Source: WRGA01 sp031553395
GTDB taxonomy: Bacteria; Bacteroidota; Bacteroidia; Bacteroidales; WRGA01
Assembly: GCA_031553395.1 (NCBI GenBank)
Contig: JAVBLR010000001.1
Coordinates: 186,001 to 250,000 of the forward strand
DNA: 64,000 bases
Direction: 5' to 3'
Shown here in pieces: positions 54,615-63,968 of the stretch. The notes under the pieces are model-generated. The model was not told the DNA's origin. It did not search any database and saw only the letters and a list, made by a program, of their open reading frames with translations. Made by a program: the position numbers and the translations under genes. Each line of letters starts with the position of its first letter. Position 1 is the stretch's first letter.

Positions 54615-55442
54615 TTAAATTTTACCTTCAAATACAATTATTGCTTCACCTGTCATATAAACATGATTGTTTTCTTCACTCCATTCGATTTCAAGGTCTC
54701 CACCGAGTAAACTTATTGTTGCTTTTCGGTTTAATAATTTATTGAGAACCCCTGCAACTAAAACTGCACAAGCACCTGTTCCGCACGCTAATGTTTCTCC
54801 TGTTCCACGCTCCCAAACACGCATCTTGGCATGTTGAGAAGAAAGTATTTCAACAAACTCAACATTTGTGCGTTCGGGAAACAGTATATCATTTTCAATT
54901 CTTCTTCCTACAGGTTCCAAATACAGATTTTCAATATCTTTTGAAAAAATAACCGTATGCGGATTTCCCATTGAAATACAATTGATATAATACATTTCCG
55001 AAGAAAACATAACAGGATAATTAATCACTTCATCCAACAGCAATGCAACAGGGATATCGGATGGTTTCAATATCGGTTTTCCCATATCAATACAGACACT
55101 TTTTACTTCTTTGTTTTCGACAAATAATTGCATTCCTTTTATACCTGCTTTGGTTTCCAATGTCAACTCGATTTTATCTGTCAATCTGTAATCATACACA
55201 TATTTACCGATACACCGGGAAGCATTCCCGCACATTTCCGCTTCAGATCCATCGGGATTAAACATCCTCATCTTAAAATCGCAACTATCGGAGGGCATAA
55301 TCAGTACCAATCCGTCGGAGCCAATACCTTTGTGGCGGTCGCTGATAAGACGAACCACTTCTTCAGGTTTTTCAACCTTTTCTTCAAAACAATTAATAAA
55401 AATATAATCGTTTCCACAGCCGTGCATTTTTACGAATTTCAT
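54615..55442 (-). CDS. dapF: Diaminopimelate epimerase
   Basis: The 275-residue enzyme converts LL- to meso-diaminopimelate. It has the two catalytic cysteines: Cys71 in MCGNASRCIGKY and Cys220 in ETLACGTGACA. The start MKFVKMHGCGNDYIFIN is diagnostic. It is first in the dapF-dapL pair and divergent from carAB. Confidence 0.97.
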   Translation of the reverse strand: MKFVKMHGCGNDYIFINCFEEKVEKPEEVVRLISDRHKGIGSDGLVLIMPSDSCDFKMRMFNPDGSEAEMCGNASRCIGKYVYDYRLTDKIELTLETKAGIKGMQLFVENKEVKSVCIDMGKPILKPSDIPVALLLDEVINYPVMFSSEMYYINCISMGNPHTVIFSKDIENLYLEPVGRRIENDILFPERTNVEFVEILSSQHAKMRVWERGTGETLACGTGACAVLVAGVLNKLLNRKATISLLGGDLEIEWSEENNHVYMTGEAIIVFEGKI

Positions 55443-55500
55443 AGTTGTCTTTTTAATGTTTAATTTGAAGATTAAATACCTTTTTGTTGGTTTTACGATG

Positions 55501-55508
55501 CAAAAATA
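55501..55508 (-). promoter_or_regulatory. -7 promoter box of dapF
   Basis: The minus strand reads TATTTTTG, fitting TAnnTTTG, with a leader of about 50 bases to dapF. Confidence 0.5.
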
Positions 55509-55710
55509 ATCATATTATTTTAAATAAGTCTAATTTTATGTCAATTTGTTTGTTAAAAATTATTTTTTATAGCAAAATGATATTTTAAATCAGCGTTATT
55601 TTGTTTTCGCATAGAGAGTTATGTTTAAAGTCAAAAAGTAAGTAATTTTACTGCTTTAATGTTTTTTTGATTTTATAATACATTAAAAATAATCTTTTTG
55701 ATATATTTTA

Positions 55711-55742
55711 TTGTTTTTTTACAACATTAATAACTAAATTTG
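55711..55742 (+). promoter_or_regulatory. Promoter of the fused carAB gene
   Basis: A TTG at 55711-55713 (-33) and TAAATTTG at 55735-55742 (-7) are 21 bases apart, a good Bacteroidota promoter. The leader is about 100 bases. The rest of the 405-base gap between dapF and carAB is AT-rich with no gene. Confidence 0.65.
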
Positions 55743-55848
55743 CATGCGATTTTAATTGAGAATATCAATTGGACAGATTACATATCACATATCATTGAAC
55801 TAACTAAATGTATTGTTGTTATAAATCAATATATTATATTAAAAACTT

Positions 55849-58800
55849 ATGGATAAAAAGATTATTTTACTATTGGAAAACGGAATGAGATTTGAGGGAT
55901 ATTCGTTTGGATATGAAGCACCTGCTGCAGGAGAAATCGTTTTCAATACAGCGATGGTCGGTTATCCCGAAAGTTTGACAGATCCTTCTTATTCAGGTCA
56001 AATTCTTACAGTTACATATCCTTTAGTTGGAAATTACGGGGTTCCTGAAGATAAAATTATCGATGGGCTTTCTGAGTTTTACGAATCGGAAAAGATACAG
56101 GTAAGTGGATTAATCATTTCCGAGTATTCCCATCAATACAGTCATTGGAATGCAACAAAAAGTTTGGGAGATTGGTTAAAAGAATACAAGATTCCGGCAA
56201 TGTATGGAATCGATACCCGTGAATTAACTAAATTAATAAGGGAAAAGGGTTCTTTAAAAGGAAAAATGTTTTTTGACTCTCCGGATGAAATAGATTTTAT
56301 AGATCCGGCCAAAGAAAATCAGGTTGCTAAAGTCAGCTGCAAGGAAGTTCTTCGTTATGGAAATGGTTCAAAAACCGTTGTATTGGTCGATTGCGGTGTA
56401 AAACATAATATTGTACGGTGTTTGTTGAAATATGATGTTACGATTATTCGTGTTCCTTGGGATTATGATTTTAATACATTGGAATATGACGGATTGTTTA
56501 TTTCTAATGGTCCGGGCGATCCCAGTTATTGTGAAATAACGGTGCAAAACATTCGAAAAGCCATGCAGCAAGATAAACCGATTTTCGGTATTTGCATGGG
56601 AAATCAGTTGCTTGCCAAGGCAGGAGGAGCGTCTACCTACAAATTGAAATATGGACACCGAAGCCATAATCAACCAGTACAAATGACTTCATGGGCAAAG
56701 GGTGAAGGGCAAAGGGCTGATGATAGGGTAGGGAAGTGTTTTATCACTTCGCAGAATCATGGTTATGCAGTTGATACAAGCACATTAAGTAGCGATTGGG
56801 ATGTGTTTTTTACCAATATGAATGATGGAACGAATGAGGGTATACGACATAAAACTAAACCATTCTTCTCAGCGCAGTTTCATCCGGAAGCATCAAGTGG
56901 TCCAACGGATACAGAATTCCTTTTCGATATTTTTATGGAATACATGGAGGGCGAAGGGCAAAAGGCAAAAGGCAAAAGAACTTTTAATATAAAAGAAAAA
57001 AGCATCTTTAGCCCTTCGCCCTTCGCCCTTCGCCAAAAAAAAGTTCTTTTGCTTGGTTCCGGTGCTCTTAAAATAGGGGAGGCAGGCGAATTTGATTATT
57101 CTGGATCCCAAGCATTAAAAGCACTGAAAGAGGAAGGAATTCATACAGTCTTGATTAATCCGAATATTGCAACAGTACAAACATCGGAAGGTGTGGCAGA
57201 TAAGATTTACTTTCTTCCGGTAACTCCGTTTTTTGTAGAAAAAGTAATTGAAAAAGAAAAACCTGACGGCATCTTATTGTCTTTCGGAGGACAAACAGCG
57301 TTGAATTGTGGAGTTGCTCTATATCAATCCGGAATTTTTGAAAAGTACAATGTAAAAGTACTTGGAACTCCCGTTCAATCGATTATTGATACAGAAGACC
57401 GCGAACTATTCGTTAAAAAATTAGATGAGATAGATGTAAAGTCAATTAAAAGTATTGCAGCTGAAACAATTGAAGATGCGCATCAGGCAGCCGAAGAATT
57501 GGGTTATCCGATTATCGTTAGGGCTGCTTATGCCTTGGGCGGATTGGGAAGTGGATTTTGCAATAATAGTGATGAATTGCAGGTGTTGGCCGAAAAAGCA
57601 TTTAATTACTCTAATCAACTTTTAATTGAAAAATCCTTAAAAGGATGGAAAGAGATTGAATATGAGGTTGTTCGCGACAGATTTGACAACTGTATTACAG
57701 TTTGTAATATGGAGAATTTTGATCCGCTTGGTATTCATACCGGAGAAAGTATTGTAGTTGCGCCTTCACAAACACTTACAAATCAGGAATATCACAAACT
57801 CAGGGAATTAGCCATCCGTATTATTCGCCATATAGGTATTATCGGAGAATGTAATGTGCAATATGCTTTTGATACGGAGTCGGAAGATTATCGTGTTATC
57901 GAAGTCAATGCTAGATTGAGTCGTTCATCAGCATTGGCATCTAAGGCAACAGGATATCCGTTGGCTTTTGTGGCCGCGAAACTGGCTTTAGGTTATGGTT
58001 TACAAGATTTGAAAAATTCGGTAACTAAATCTACTACAGCCTTTTTCGAACCGGCATTGGATTATATTGTATGTAAAATTCCGCGTTGGGATTTGGGAAA
58101 ATTTCATGGTGTTTCGCATGAGATTGGAAGCAGTATGAAAAGTGTTGGCGAAGTAATGTCAATCGGACGTAGTTTCGAGGAAGTTATTCAGAAAGGATTA
58201 CGTATGATTGCTCAAGGAATGCATGGATTTGTTGCCAACAAAGACCTTGAAGTAGAGAATATTGATAAAGCATTATCTGAACCGACTGACAAACGGATTT
58301 TTATTATTTCTCAGGCTTTGGCAAAAGGTTATACCATTGAACGCATTCACGAATTGACAAAAATAGATCGTTGGTTCTTGCAAAAGTTACAAAATATTTA
58401 TACTTGTTCCAAGGAAATTGAACAATACAATTCAATTGAGGCATTGCCGGAACAATTGCTTAGGGAAGCCAAGCAAAAAGGATTTTCCGATTATCAGATA
58501 GCTAAATTATTATTCAAAGACTTAGATAGGGCTGATGATAAAAAATTAACTATCAGAAATCGGAGAAAAACATTGAATATTTTACCTGTTGTAAAACAGA
58601 TAGATACATTAGCTGCGGAATATCCGGCACAAACCAATTATTTATACCTGACTTATAATGGAAGTGCAAATGATGTTCATTATCTGGGAGATAAACGTTC
58701 GGTTGTTGTGTTGGGCTCAGGCGCTTACCGGATTGGAAGCAGTGTCGAATTCGATTGGTGTTCGGTTAATGCTTTACAAACCATCCGAAACAAAGGCTGG

Positions 58801-60243
58801 CGTGGGGTTATGATTAATTATAATCCGGAAACCGTTTCTACGGATTATGATATGTGCGATCGTTTGTATTTCGATGAATTAACTTACGAACGGGTGATGG
58901 ATATCATAGAGCTGGAGAATCCACATGGGCTAATTTTATCGACTGGTGGACAAATTCCAAATAATATGGCGCTTTCGCTTGATAAAGCAGGTGTTCCGAT
59001 TCTTGGAACTTCGGCTGCAAGCATTGATAACGCCGAAGATCGTCATAAGTTTTCTTCTATGCTTGATACTTTAGGAATTGATCAACCACGATGGAAAGAG
59101 TTAAGTTCATTACAGGATATTGATAAATTTGTGGAAGAAGTTGGATTTCCTGTTTTGGTTCGTCCTTCGTATGTACTTTCGGGTGCCGCTATGAATGTCT
59201 GTTCCAATCCGAATGAGTTGGAGCAGTTTTTAAAATTAGCAGCAAATGTATCACAAAAGCATCCGGTAGTTGTAAGTGAATTTATCGAAAATGCCAAAGA
59301 AATTGAAGTCGATGCTGTGGCTGACAAAGGTGAAACTGTAACATATGCTATTTCCGAGCATATTGAATTTGCAGGTGTTCATTCAGGGGATGCAACGATT
59401 CAGTTTCCACCACAACGGTTGTATGTTGAAACAGTGCGACGTATTAAACGCATTGCTCGGCAAATTGCAGAATCTTTGCAAATAACAGGGCCATTTAATA
59501 TTCAATTTTTGGCAAAAGATAATGATATTAAGGTAATTGAATGCAATCTACGGGCATCACGCAGTTTTCCGTTTGTATCGAAAGTATTGAAACTCAATTT
59601 TATTGAAATAGCAACACGGGTAATGTTGGGAGAGAAAATAGAAAGTCCAAATAAAAGTGAATTTGACTTGGATTATGTCGGCATCAAAGCTTCACAGTTT
59701 TCATTTTCCCGCTTACAAAAGGCAGATCCGGTGCTAGGAGTAGATATGGCTTCAACCGGAGAAGTCGGCTGTATTGGTGATGATTATTATGAAGCAGTGC
59801 TTAAGTCAATGCTTTCGGTTGGAATGCGTATTCCTAAAAAAAATGTGTTGATTTCCAGTGGAACGCTTCATTCAAAGGTTGATTTGCTAGATGCTTCGCG
59901 CTTATTGCATGATAAAGGATATACACTTTATACAACCGGTGGCTCACATAAGTTTTTGGAAGAGAATAATATACCTTCTATTCTTGTACATCAGCCCGAT
60001 GAAGATTTAAAACCGAATGCGTTGGAATTAATCCGGGAGAAGCAAATTGATTTGGTAGTGAATATTCCAAAAAATCTAACTCCGGGAGAATTAACAAACG
60101 GATACCGGATTCGCCGTACAGCAATTGACTTCAATGTGCCGTTATTTACAAATTCCCGGTTAGCATCGGCTTTTATTCATGCATTTTGCAGTATCGATTT
60201 GAATCAGATTCCAATTAAAAGCTGGGACGAATATAAGAGTTAA
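55849..60243 (+). CDS. Fused carbamoyl-phosphate synthase, small and large subunits
   Basis: The 1464-residue protein joins CarA and CarB, normally two genes. Residues 1-366 are the glutaminase subunit with NGPGDPSY, the nucleophile in FGICMGNQLLAKAGG and the histidine segment FHPEASSG. Residues 367-396 are a linker with no match to either subunit, encoded by a heptad inverted repeat. Residues 397-1464 are the synthetase: a KIGEAGEFDYSGSQA start, two ATP-grasp halves (GGLGSGF loop in the first) and a C-terminal MGS-like regulatory domain (STGEVGC, then TLYTTGGSHKF). Both active parts look intact. A second insertion lies near residues 280-293 of CarA (see repeats). The last codon and stop are supplied by another heptad array. 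Confidence 0.93.
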   Translation: MDKKIILLLENGMRFEGYSFGYEAPAAGEIVFNTAMVGYPESLTDPSYSGQILTVTYPLVGNYGVPEDKIIDGLSEFYESEKIQVSGLIISEYSHQYSHWNATKSLGDWLKEYKIPAMYGIDTRELTKLIREKGSLKGKMFFDSPDEIDFIDPAKENQVAKVSCKEVLRYGNGSKTVVLVDCGVKHNIVRCLLKYDVTIIRVPWDYDFNTLEYDGLFISNGPGDPSYCEITVQNIRKAMQQDKPIFGICMGNQLLAKAGGASTYKLKYGHRSHNQPVQMTSWAKGEGQRADDRVGKCFITSQNHGYAVDTSTLSSDWDVFFTNMNDGTNEGIRHKTKPFFSAQFHPEASSGPTDTEFLFDIFMEYMEGEGQKAKGKRTFNIKEKSIFSPSPFALRQKKVLLLGSGALKIGEAGEFDYSGSQALKALKEEGIHTVLINPNIATVQTSEGVADKIYFLPVTPFFVEKVIEKEKPDGILLSFGGQTALNCGVALYQSGIFEKYNVKVLGTPVQSIIDTEDRELFVKKLDEIDVKSIKSIAAETIEDAHQAAEELGYPIIVRAAYALGGLGSGFCNNSDELQVLAEKAFNYSNQLLIEKSLKGWKEIEYEVVRDRFDNCITVCNMENFDPLGIHTGESIVVAPSQTLTNQEYHKLRELAIRIIRHIGIIGECNVQYAFDTESEDYRVIEVNARLSRSSALASKATGYPLAFVAAKLALGYGLQDLKNSVTKSTTAFFEPALDYIVCKIPRWDLGKFHGVSHEIGSSMKSVGEVMSIGRSFEEVIQKGLRMIAQGMHGFVANKDLEVENIDKALSEPTDKRIFIISQALAKGYTIERIHELTKIDRWFLQKLQNIYTCSKEIEQYNSIEALPEQLLREAKQKGFSDYQIAKLLFKDLDRADDKKLTIRNRRKTLNILPVVKQIDTLAAEYPAQTNYLYLTYNGSANDVHYLGDKRSVVVLGSGAYRIGSSVEFDWCSVNALQTIRNKGWRGVMINYNPETVSTDYDMCDRLYFDELTYERVMDIIELENPHGLILSTGGQIPNNMALSLDKAGVPILGTSAASIDNAEDRHKFSSMLDTLGIDQPRWKELSSLQDIDKFVEEVGFPVLVRPSYVLSGAAMNVCSNPNELEQFLKLAANVSQKHPVVVSEFIENAKEIEVDAVADKGETVTYAISEHIEFAGVHSGDATIQFPPQRLYVETVRRIKRIARQIAESLQITGPFNIQFLAKDNDIKVIECNLRASRSFPFVSKVLKLNFIEIATRVMLGEKIESPNKSEFDLDYVGIKASQFSFSRLQKADPVLGVDMASTGEVGCIGDDYYEAVLKSMLSVGMRIPKKNVLISSGTLHSKVDLLDASRLLHDKGYTLYTTGGSHKFLEENNIPSILVHQPDEDLKPNALELIREKQIDLVVNIPKNLTPGELTNGYRIRRTAIDFNVPLFTNSRLASAFIHAFCSIDLNQIPIKSWDEYKS
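56693..56727 (+). repeat. Heptad repeat inserted within the carA part
   Basis: Five units (GGGCAAA, GGGTGAA, GGGCAAA, GGGCTGA, TGATAGG) encode KGEGQRADDR, which lies just before the conserved FITSQNHGY segment. From memory, relatives have a shorter sequence here. Confidence 0.65.
56949..57031 (+). repeat. Heptad inverted-repeat element encoding the CarA-CarB linker
   Basis: The left array (GGGCGAA, GGGCAAA, AGGCAAA, AGGCAAA) is at 56949-56976. The right array, three GCCCTTC units, is at 57011-57031. GGGCGAAGGGC (56949-56959) is the exact complement of 57011-57021. A second exact 14-base pair joins 56972-56985 with 57039-57052. The two pairs interleave, a pseudoknot-type order. Confidence 0.8.
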
Positions 60244-60248
60244 AAGTT
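60235..60248. repeat. Heptad repeat at the carAB stop
   Basis: Two units (AAGAGTT, AAAAGTT) include the last codons (Lys-Ser) and the TAA stop at 60241-60243. Confidence 0.6.
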
Positions 60249-60318
60249 GAGTGGTACAGATATTAAAAACAAATTTTATCACTTTAATTTTTAATTTATA
60301 TTTACTTATAAGCATTAA

Positions 60319-61086
60319 TCATTCAAAAATATCGGGATTTATTTCGCCTTTTTCTACAGCTTTAAAAAATAAATTCTGCCATTTTTTTTCTTTAAAAAAG
60401 GTTCTGAAATTAAATACCGGAGAATAACCCAGTTTTATTAAGTGTTTTGATAAAAGGAATCCACTAAGGTAATCATTTGTTTCTACCCAAAACTTACATC
60501 TTATTTTGTCGGAAGGATTTATCGTTTTTATTAAGGCTCTTGCATCTGCTTCCATATCTTGTAGTAGTTTAATGTATTCATCATCAGTCAATTGAGATAT
60601 ATCTTTTAATTCTGATATCTTTTTAAATTCTTCTTCGCAATAAAGTGTTCCTATTTGGGTATTTGTAGTATCTGCATCTATTTCTAATTGTAATTCTAAC
60701 TGAATTGATGTCAGCATGAACTCTTTTTTATGGTCGGAACGATAATCGTTCATCAAGAATATTCCATAATTACCATCTTCTATGGGCTTTAATTTAAAAA
60801 CTTTGCAATAAGCAAAATGAGGCTCTACTATAATGCATAAGTAAGTGTAATCTCCTTTTTTAAATTCGGTTTTCCACCTCCTTCGGTCTTCATCTTCTTT
60901 ATAATCAGCCAAAACTGTAGAATAACGAATAGGAATATAACCACTTATATCAGGCATCGTATTTTGCATATCTATTTTCCAAGGAACACTATTTGTAAAT
61001 TCATAGAAAGTACCAGTTATAGCCTTAGCATTTAAGGAGAGGATAGCAAAATATAAAAATAGAAGTAGCGAAAATTTGTATCTCAT
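60319..61086 (-). CDS. Exported protein of unknown function
   Basis: The 255-residue protein has a signal peptide (about 1-22, ending LNAKA). The mature part has no motif I recognise; a charged helical stretch lies near residues 155-190. It follows uvrA on the minus strand after about 50 bases and may be read through from it. Confidence 0.6.
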   Translation of the reverse strand: MRYKFSLLLFLYFAILSLNAKAITGTFYEFTNSVPWKIDMQNTMPDISGYIPIRYSTVLADYKEDEDRRRWKTEFKKGDYTYLCIIVEPHFAYCKVFKLKPIEDGNYGIFLMNDYRSDHKKEFMLTSIQLELQLEIDADTTNTQIGTLYCEEEFKKISELKDISQLTDDEYIKLLQDMEADARALIKTINPSDKIRCKFWVETNDYLSGFLLSKHLIKLGYSPVFNFRTFFKEKKWQNLFFKAVEKGEINPDIFE

Positions 61087-61134
61087 TCAGAAATATTTGA
61101 TTTTGTAATGTATAAAAAATTGCACCTCCCAAAA

Positions 61135-61162
61135 AACTCTTAACTCTTAACTCTTAACTCTT
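61135..61162. repeat. Heptad repeat encoding the uvrA C-terminus
   Basis: Four perfect AACTCTT units overlap the stop (61140-61142) and the last codons of uvrA, whose final five residues (LRVKS) are encoded entirely by the repeat. Confidence 0.8.
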
Positions 61163-63968
61163 CCTTCAAATACTTCGCCGTATAACTCTTTTTATTTTTG
61201 GCAACTTCTTCGGGAGTACCGGCGCAGAGGAGTTTCCCTCCAGCCTGTCCGCCTTCGGGTCCCATATCGATGATATAGTCGGCAGATTTGATAACATCCA
61301 TATTGTGTTCGATAACGATGATAGTATTTCCTTTATCAACCAATTTATTTAATACCTTGAGTAATACACGAATATCTTCAAAATGCAATCCGGTTGTCGG
61401 TTCATCCAATACATATAATGTATTTCCGGTATCGCGTTTTGCCAATTCCGTGGCTAATTTTACCCGTTGACTTTCTCCTCCGGATAAAGTTGTAGAAGAC
61501 TGGCCTAATTTAATATATCCCAATCCTACTTCCTGTAAAACTTTGATTTTATGCAGAATAAAAGGCACGTTATCAAAAAATTCCACAGCCATATTGATAG
61601 TCATATTCAACACATCGGCAATGGATTTACCTTTATAACGAACTTCCAGTGTTTCGCGGTTATAACGTTTTCCATGACAATCTTCACAAGGAACATAGAC
61701 ATCCGGCAAGAAGTTCATTTCTATGGTTTTATAGCCATTTCCTTTGCAGGTTTCACATCTTCCACCCGAAACATTAAAAGAAAATCGTCCTGGTTTGTAT
61801 CCCCGGATTTTCGATTCGGGAAGCTCTACAAATAATTTGCGAATGTCGGAAAATACGCCGGTATATGTTGCCGGATTAGAACGTGGAGTTCTTCCGAGTG
61901 GCGATTGGTCGACATTCACAATTTTATCCACATTATCAATTCCATCAACGGAAGAGTAGGAGAGAGGGTCCTTCAAAGAACGGTAAAAATGCTGACTAAG
62001 AATAGGTTGTAAGGTTTCATTAATTAACGTAGATTTACCACTTCCCGATACGCCGGTAACACAAATCAATGTTCCCAATGGAAAATCAACCGATACATTT
62101 TTCAAGTTATTCCCTTTGGCACCAATGATAGAGAGCTTTTTGCCGTTTCCTTCCCGGCGGGTTTGCGGAATGGCAATTTCTTTTTCTCCATTCAGATACG
62201 AAGATGTTAGCGTGTGAGTTTTAAGCATATCCTTCGGAGAACCTTCAAAAACAACTTCTCCGCCGAATCGACCGGCTTTAGGGCCTAAATCAACTACATA
62301 ATCGGATGCCAACATCATATCTTTGTCATGTTCGACTACGATAACCGAATTTCCGATATCACGAAGGTCTTTTAACGAATGAATTAACCGTTCATTATCC
62401 CGTTGATGCAGCCCGATACTTGGTTCATCCAGAATATACAATACATTTACCAATTGAGAACCGATTTGCGTTGCCAATCGTATTCGTTGACTTTCACCTC
62501 CCGAAAGAGAAACAGAAGAGCGATTCAGGGAGAGATAATTTAATCCTACATCCATTAAAAATCCAATTCGTGTGCGGATTTCTTTCAATATTTCGGTTGA
62601 TATTTGCTTTTGTTTATCATTCAAATGATTTTCCAACTCATTTACCCAAACTTGTAATTCCGAAATATCCATTTTCGAAATCTCAGCAATATTTTTATTA
62701 TCTAAACGATAATGAAGTGCTTCTTTATTCAATCGTTGCCCGTTGCATTCAGGGCAAACAGCGGTTTTAATAAATTGTTCCGCCCATTTTTGTTCGGTTG
62801 CCGAAGCATCATTTTCATGTTGTAATTGAATGTATTTTACTACACCTTCATACGACATAAAATAATTGGAACTGCCTAATGCTTCGTTTTTGATATTCAA
62901 TCGTTCATCCGTTCCATTCAGGATTTCATCCATTGCTTCATCCGAAATGTCTTTGATAGGCGTTTTCAGTGTAAAACCATATTTATCACCAATTGCTTCT
63001 ATTTGCCAGAAAATCAATGAATTTTTATATTTTCCCAATGGAATAATCCCACCTTGAAAAACGGACAAGGTATTATCCGGAATTATTTTTTTCAAATCAA
63101 TTTGATTGACATAACCCAATCCTTTACACTTGGGACAAGCGCCTTGTGGAGAATTGAACGAAAAATTGTGAGGTGCCGGTTCGCTGTATGAAATTCCCGA
63201 AACAGGACACATCAGCAATCGGCTATAATGACGAATTTCATTGGTATCCAAATCCAATACAAGAATCAATCCTTCTCCCTGTTTCATAGCAGTTTGCACA
63301 CTGCTTTTGAGTCTTCTTTGATCTTTTTGGCTAACACTCAACTTATCAATAACTACTTCAACACTGTGATTTTTGTAACGGTCGAGCTTCATTCCCAGGC
63401 GGATTTCTTGTACATCTCCATCTACTCGGACATTCAGATATCCTTTTTTACGTAAATTTTCGAATAATTCCTTGTAATGCCCTTTCCGGTTTTTTACAAC
63501 AGGAGCCAAGATAAAAATCTTTTTTCCATCATATTTATCAAGAATTAAGGAAAGAATCTGTTCTTCGGTATATTTTACCATTTTTTCACCCGAAACGTAT
63601 GAATATGCTTCTCCGGCACGGGCATACAACAAACGGAAAAAGTCGTAAATTTCGGTAGTTGTCCCAACGGTTGAACGGGGATTCCGGTTCGTAGTTTTTT
63701 GTTCGATAGAAATAACAGGACTTAGTCCGGTAATTTTATCTACATCCGGACGTTCCAGATTCCCGAGAAAATTGCGCGCATAAGCCGAAAAAGTTTCGAT
63801 ATATCTTCGTTGTCCTTCTGCAAAAATAGTATCGAAAGCCAACGATGATTTTCCGCTTCCGCTTAAACCAGTAATAACCGTAAGACTGTTTCGGGGAATA
63901 GTTACATCTATATTTTTGAGGTTGTGCACACGGGCACCTTGCACCTCTATTTGTTCTGTCTCTTCCAT
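61140..63968 (-). CDS. uvrA: Excinuclease ABC subunit A
   Basis: The 942-residue protein recognises damaged DNA in nucleotide excision repair together with UvrB. It has two ABC ATPase modules: Walker A GLSGSGKSS at residues 34-42 and GVSGSGKST in the second half, with signatures LSGGESQRIRLATQIGS and LSGGESQRVKLATELAK. Two zinc-finger regions are visible (CPKCKGLGY, and CETCKGNGY with CEDCHGKRY). Length is complete. The start is near the right end of the window, so its promoter is outside or in the last 30 bases. Confidence 0.97.
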   Translation of the reverse strand: MEETEQIEVQGARVHNLKNIDVTIPRNSLTVITGLSGSGKSSLAFDTIFAEGQRRYIETFSAYARNFLGNLERPDVDKITGLSPVISIEQKTTNRNPRSTVGTTTEIYDFFRLLYARAGEAYSYVSGEKMVKYTEEQILSLILDKYDGKKIFILAPVVKNRKGHYKELFENLRKKGYLNVRVDGDVQEIRLGMKLDRYKNHSVEVVIDKLSVSQKDQRRLKSSVQTAMKQGEGLILVLDLDTNEIRHYSRLLMCPVSGISYSEPAPHNFSFNSPQGACPKCKGLGYVNQIDLKKIIPDNTLSVFQGGIIPLGKYKNSLIFWQIEAIGDKYGFTLKTPIKDISDEAMDEILNGTDERLNIKNEALGSSNYFMSYEGVVKYIQLQHENDASATEQKWAEQFIKTAVCPECNGQRLNKEALHYRLDNKNIAEISKMDISELQVWVNELENHLNDKQKQISTEILKEIRTRIGFLMDVGLNYLSLNRSSVSLSGGESQRIRLATQIGSQLVNVLYILDEPSIGLHQRDNERLIHSLKDLRDIGNSVIVVEHDKDMMLASDYVVDLGPKAGRFGGEVVFEGSPKDMLKTHTLTSSYLNGEKEIAIPQTRREGNGKKLSIIGAKGNNLKNVSVDFPLGTLICVTGVSGSGKSTLINETLQPILSQHFYRSLKDPLSYSSVDGIDNVDKIVNVDQSPLGRTPRSNPATYTGVFSDIRKLFVELPESKIRGYKPGRFSFNVSGGRCETCKGNGYKTIEMNFLPDVYVPCEDCHGKRYNRETLEVRYKGKSIADVLNMTINMAVEFFDNVPFILHKIKVLQEVGLGYIKLGQSSTTLSGGESQRVKLATELAKRDTGNTLYVLDEPTTGLHFEDIRVLLKVLNKLVDKGNTIIVIEHNMDVIKSADYIIDMGPEGGQAGGKLLCAGTPEEVAKNKKSYTAKYLKEELRVKS

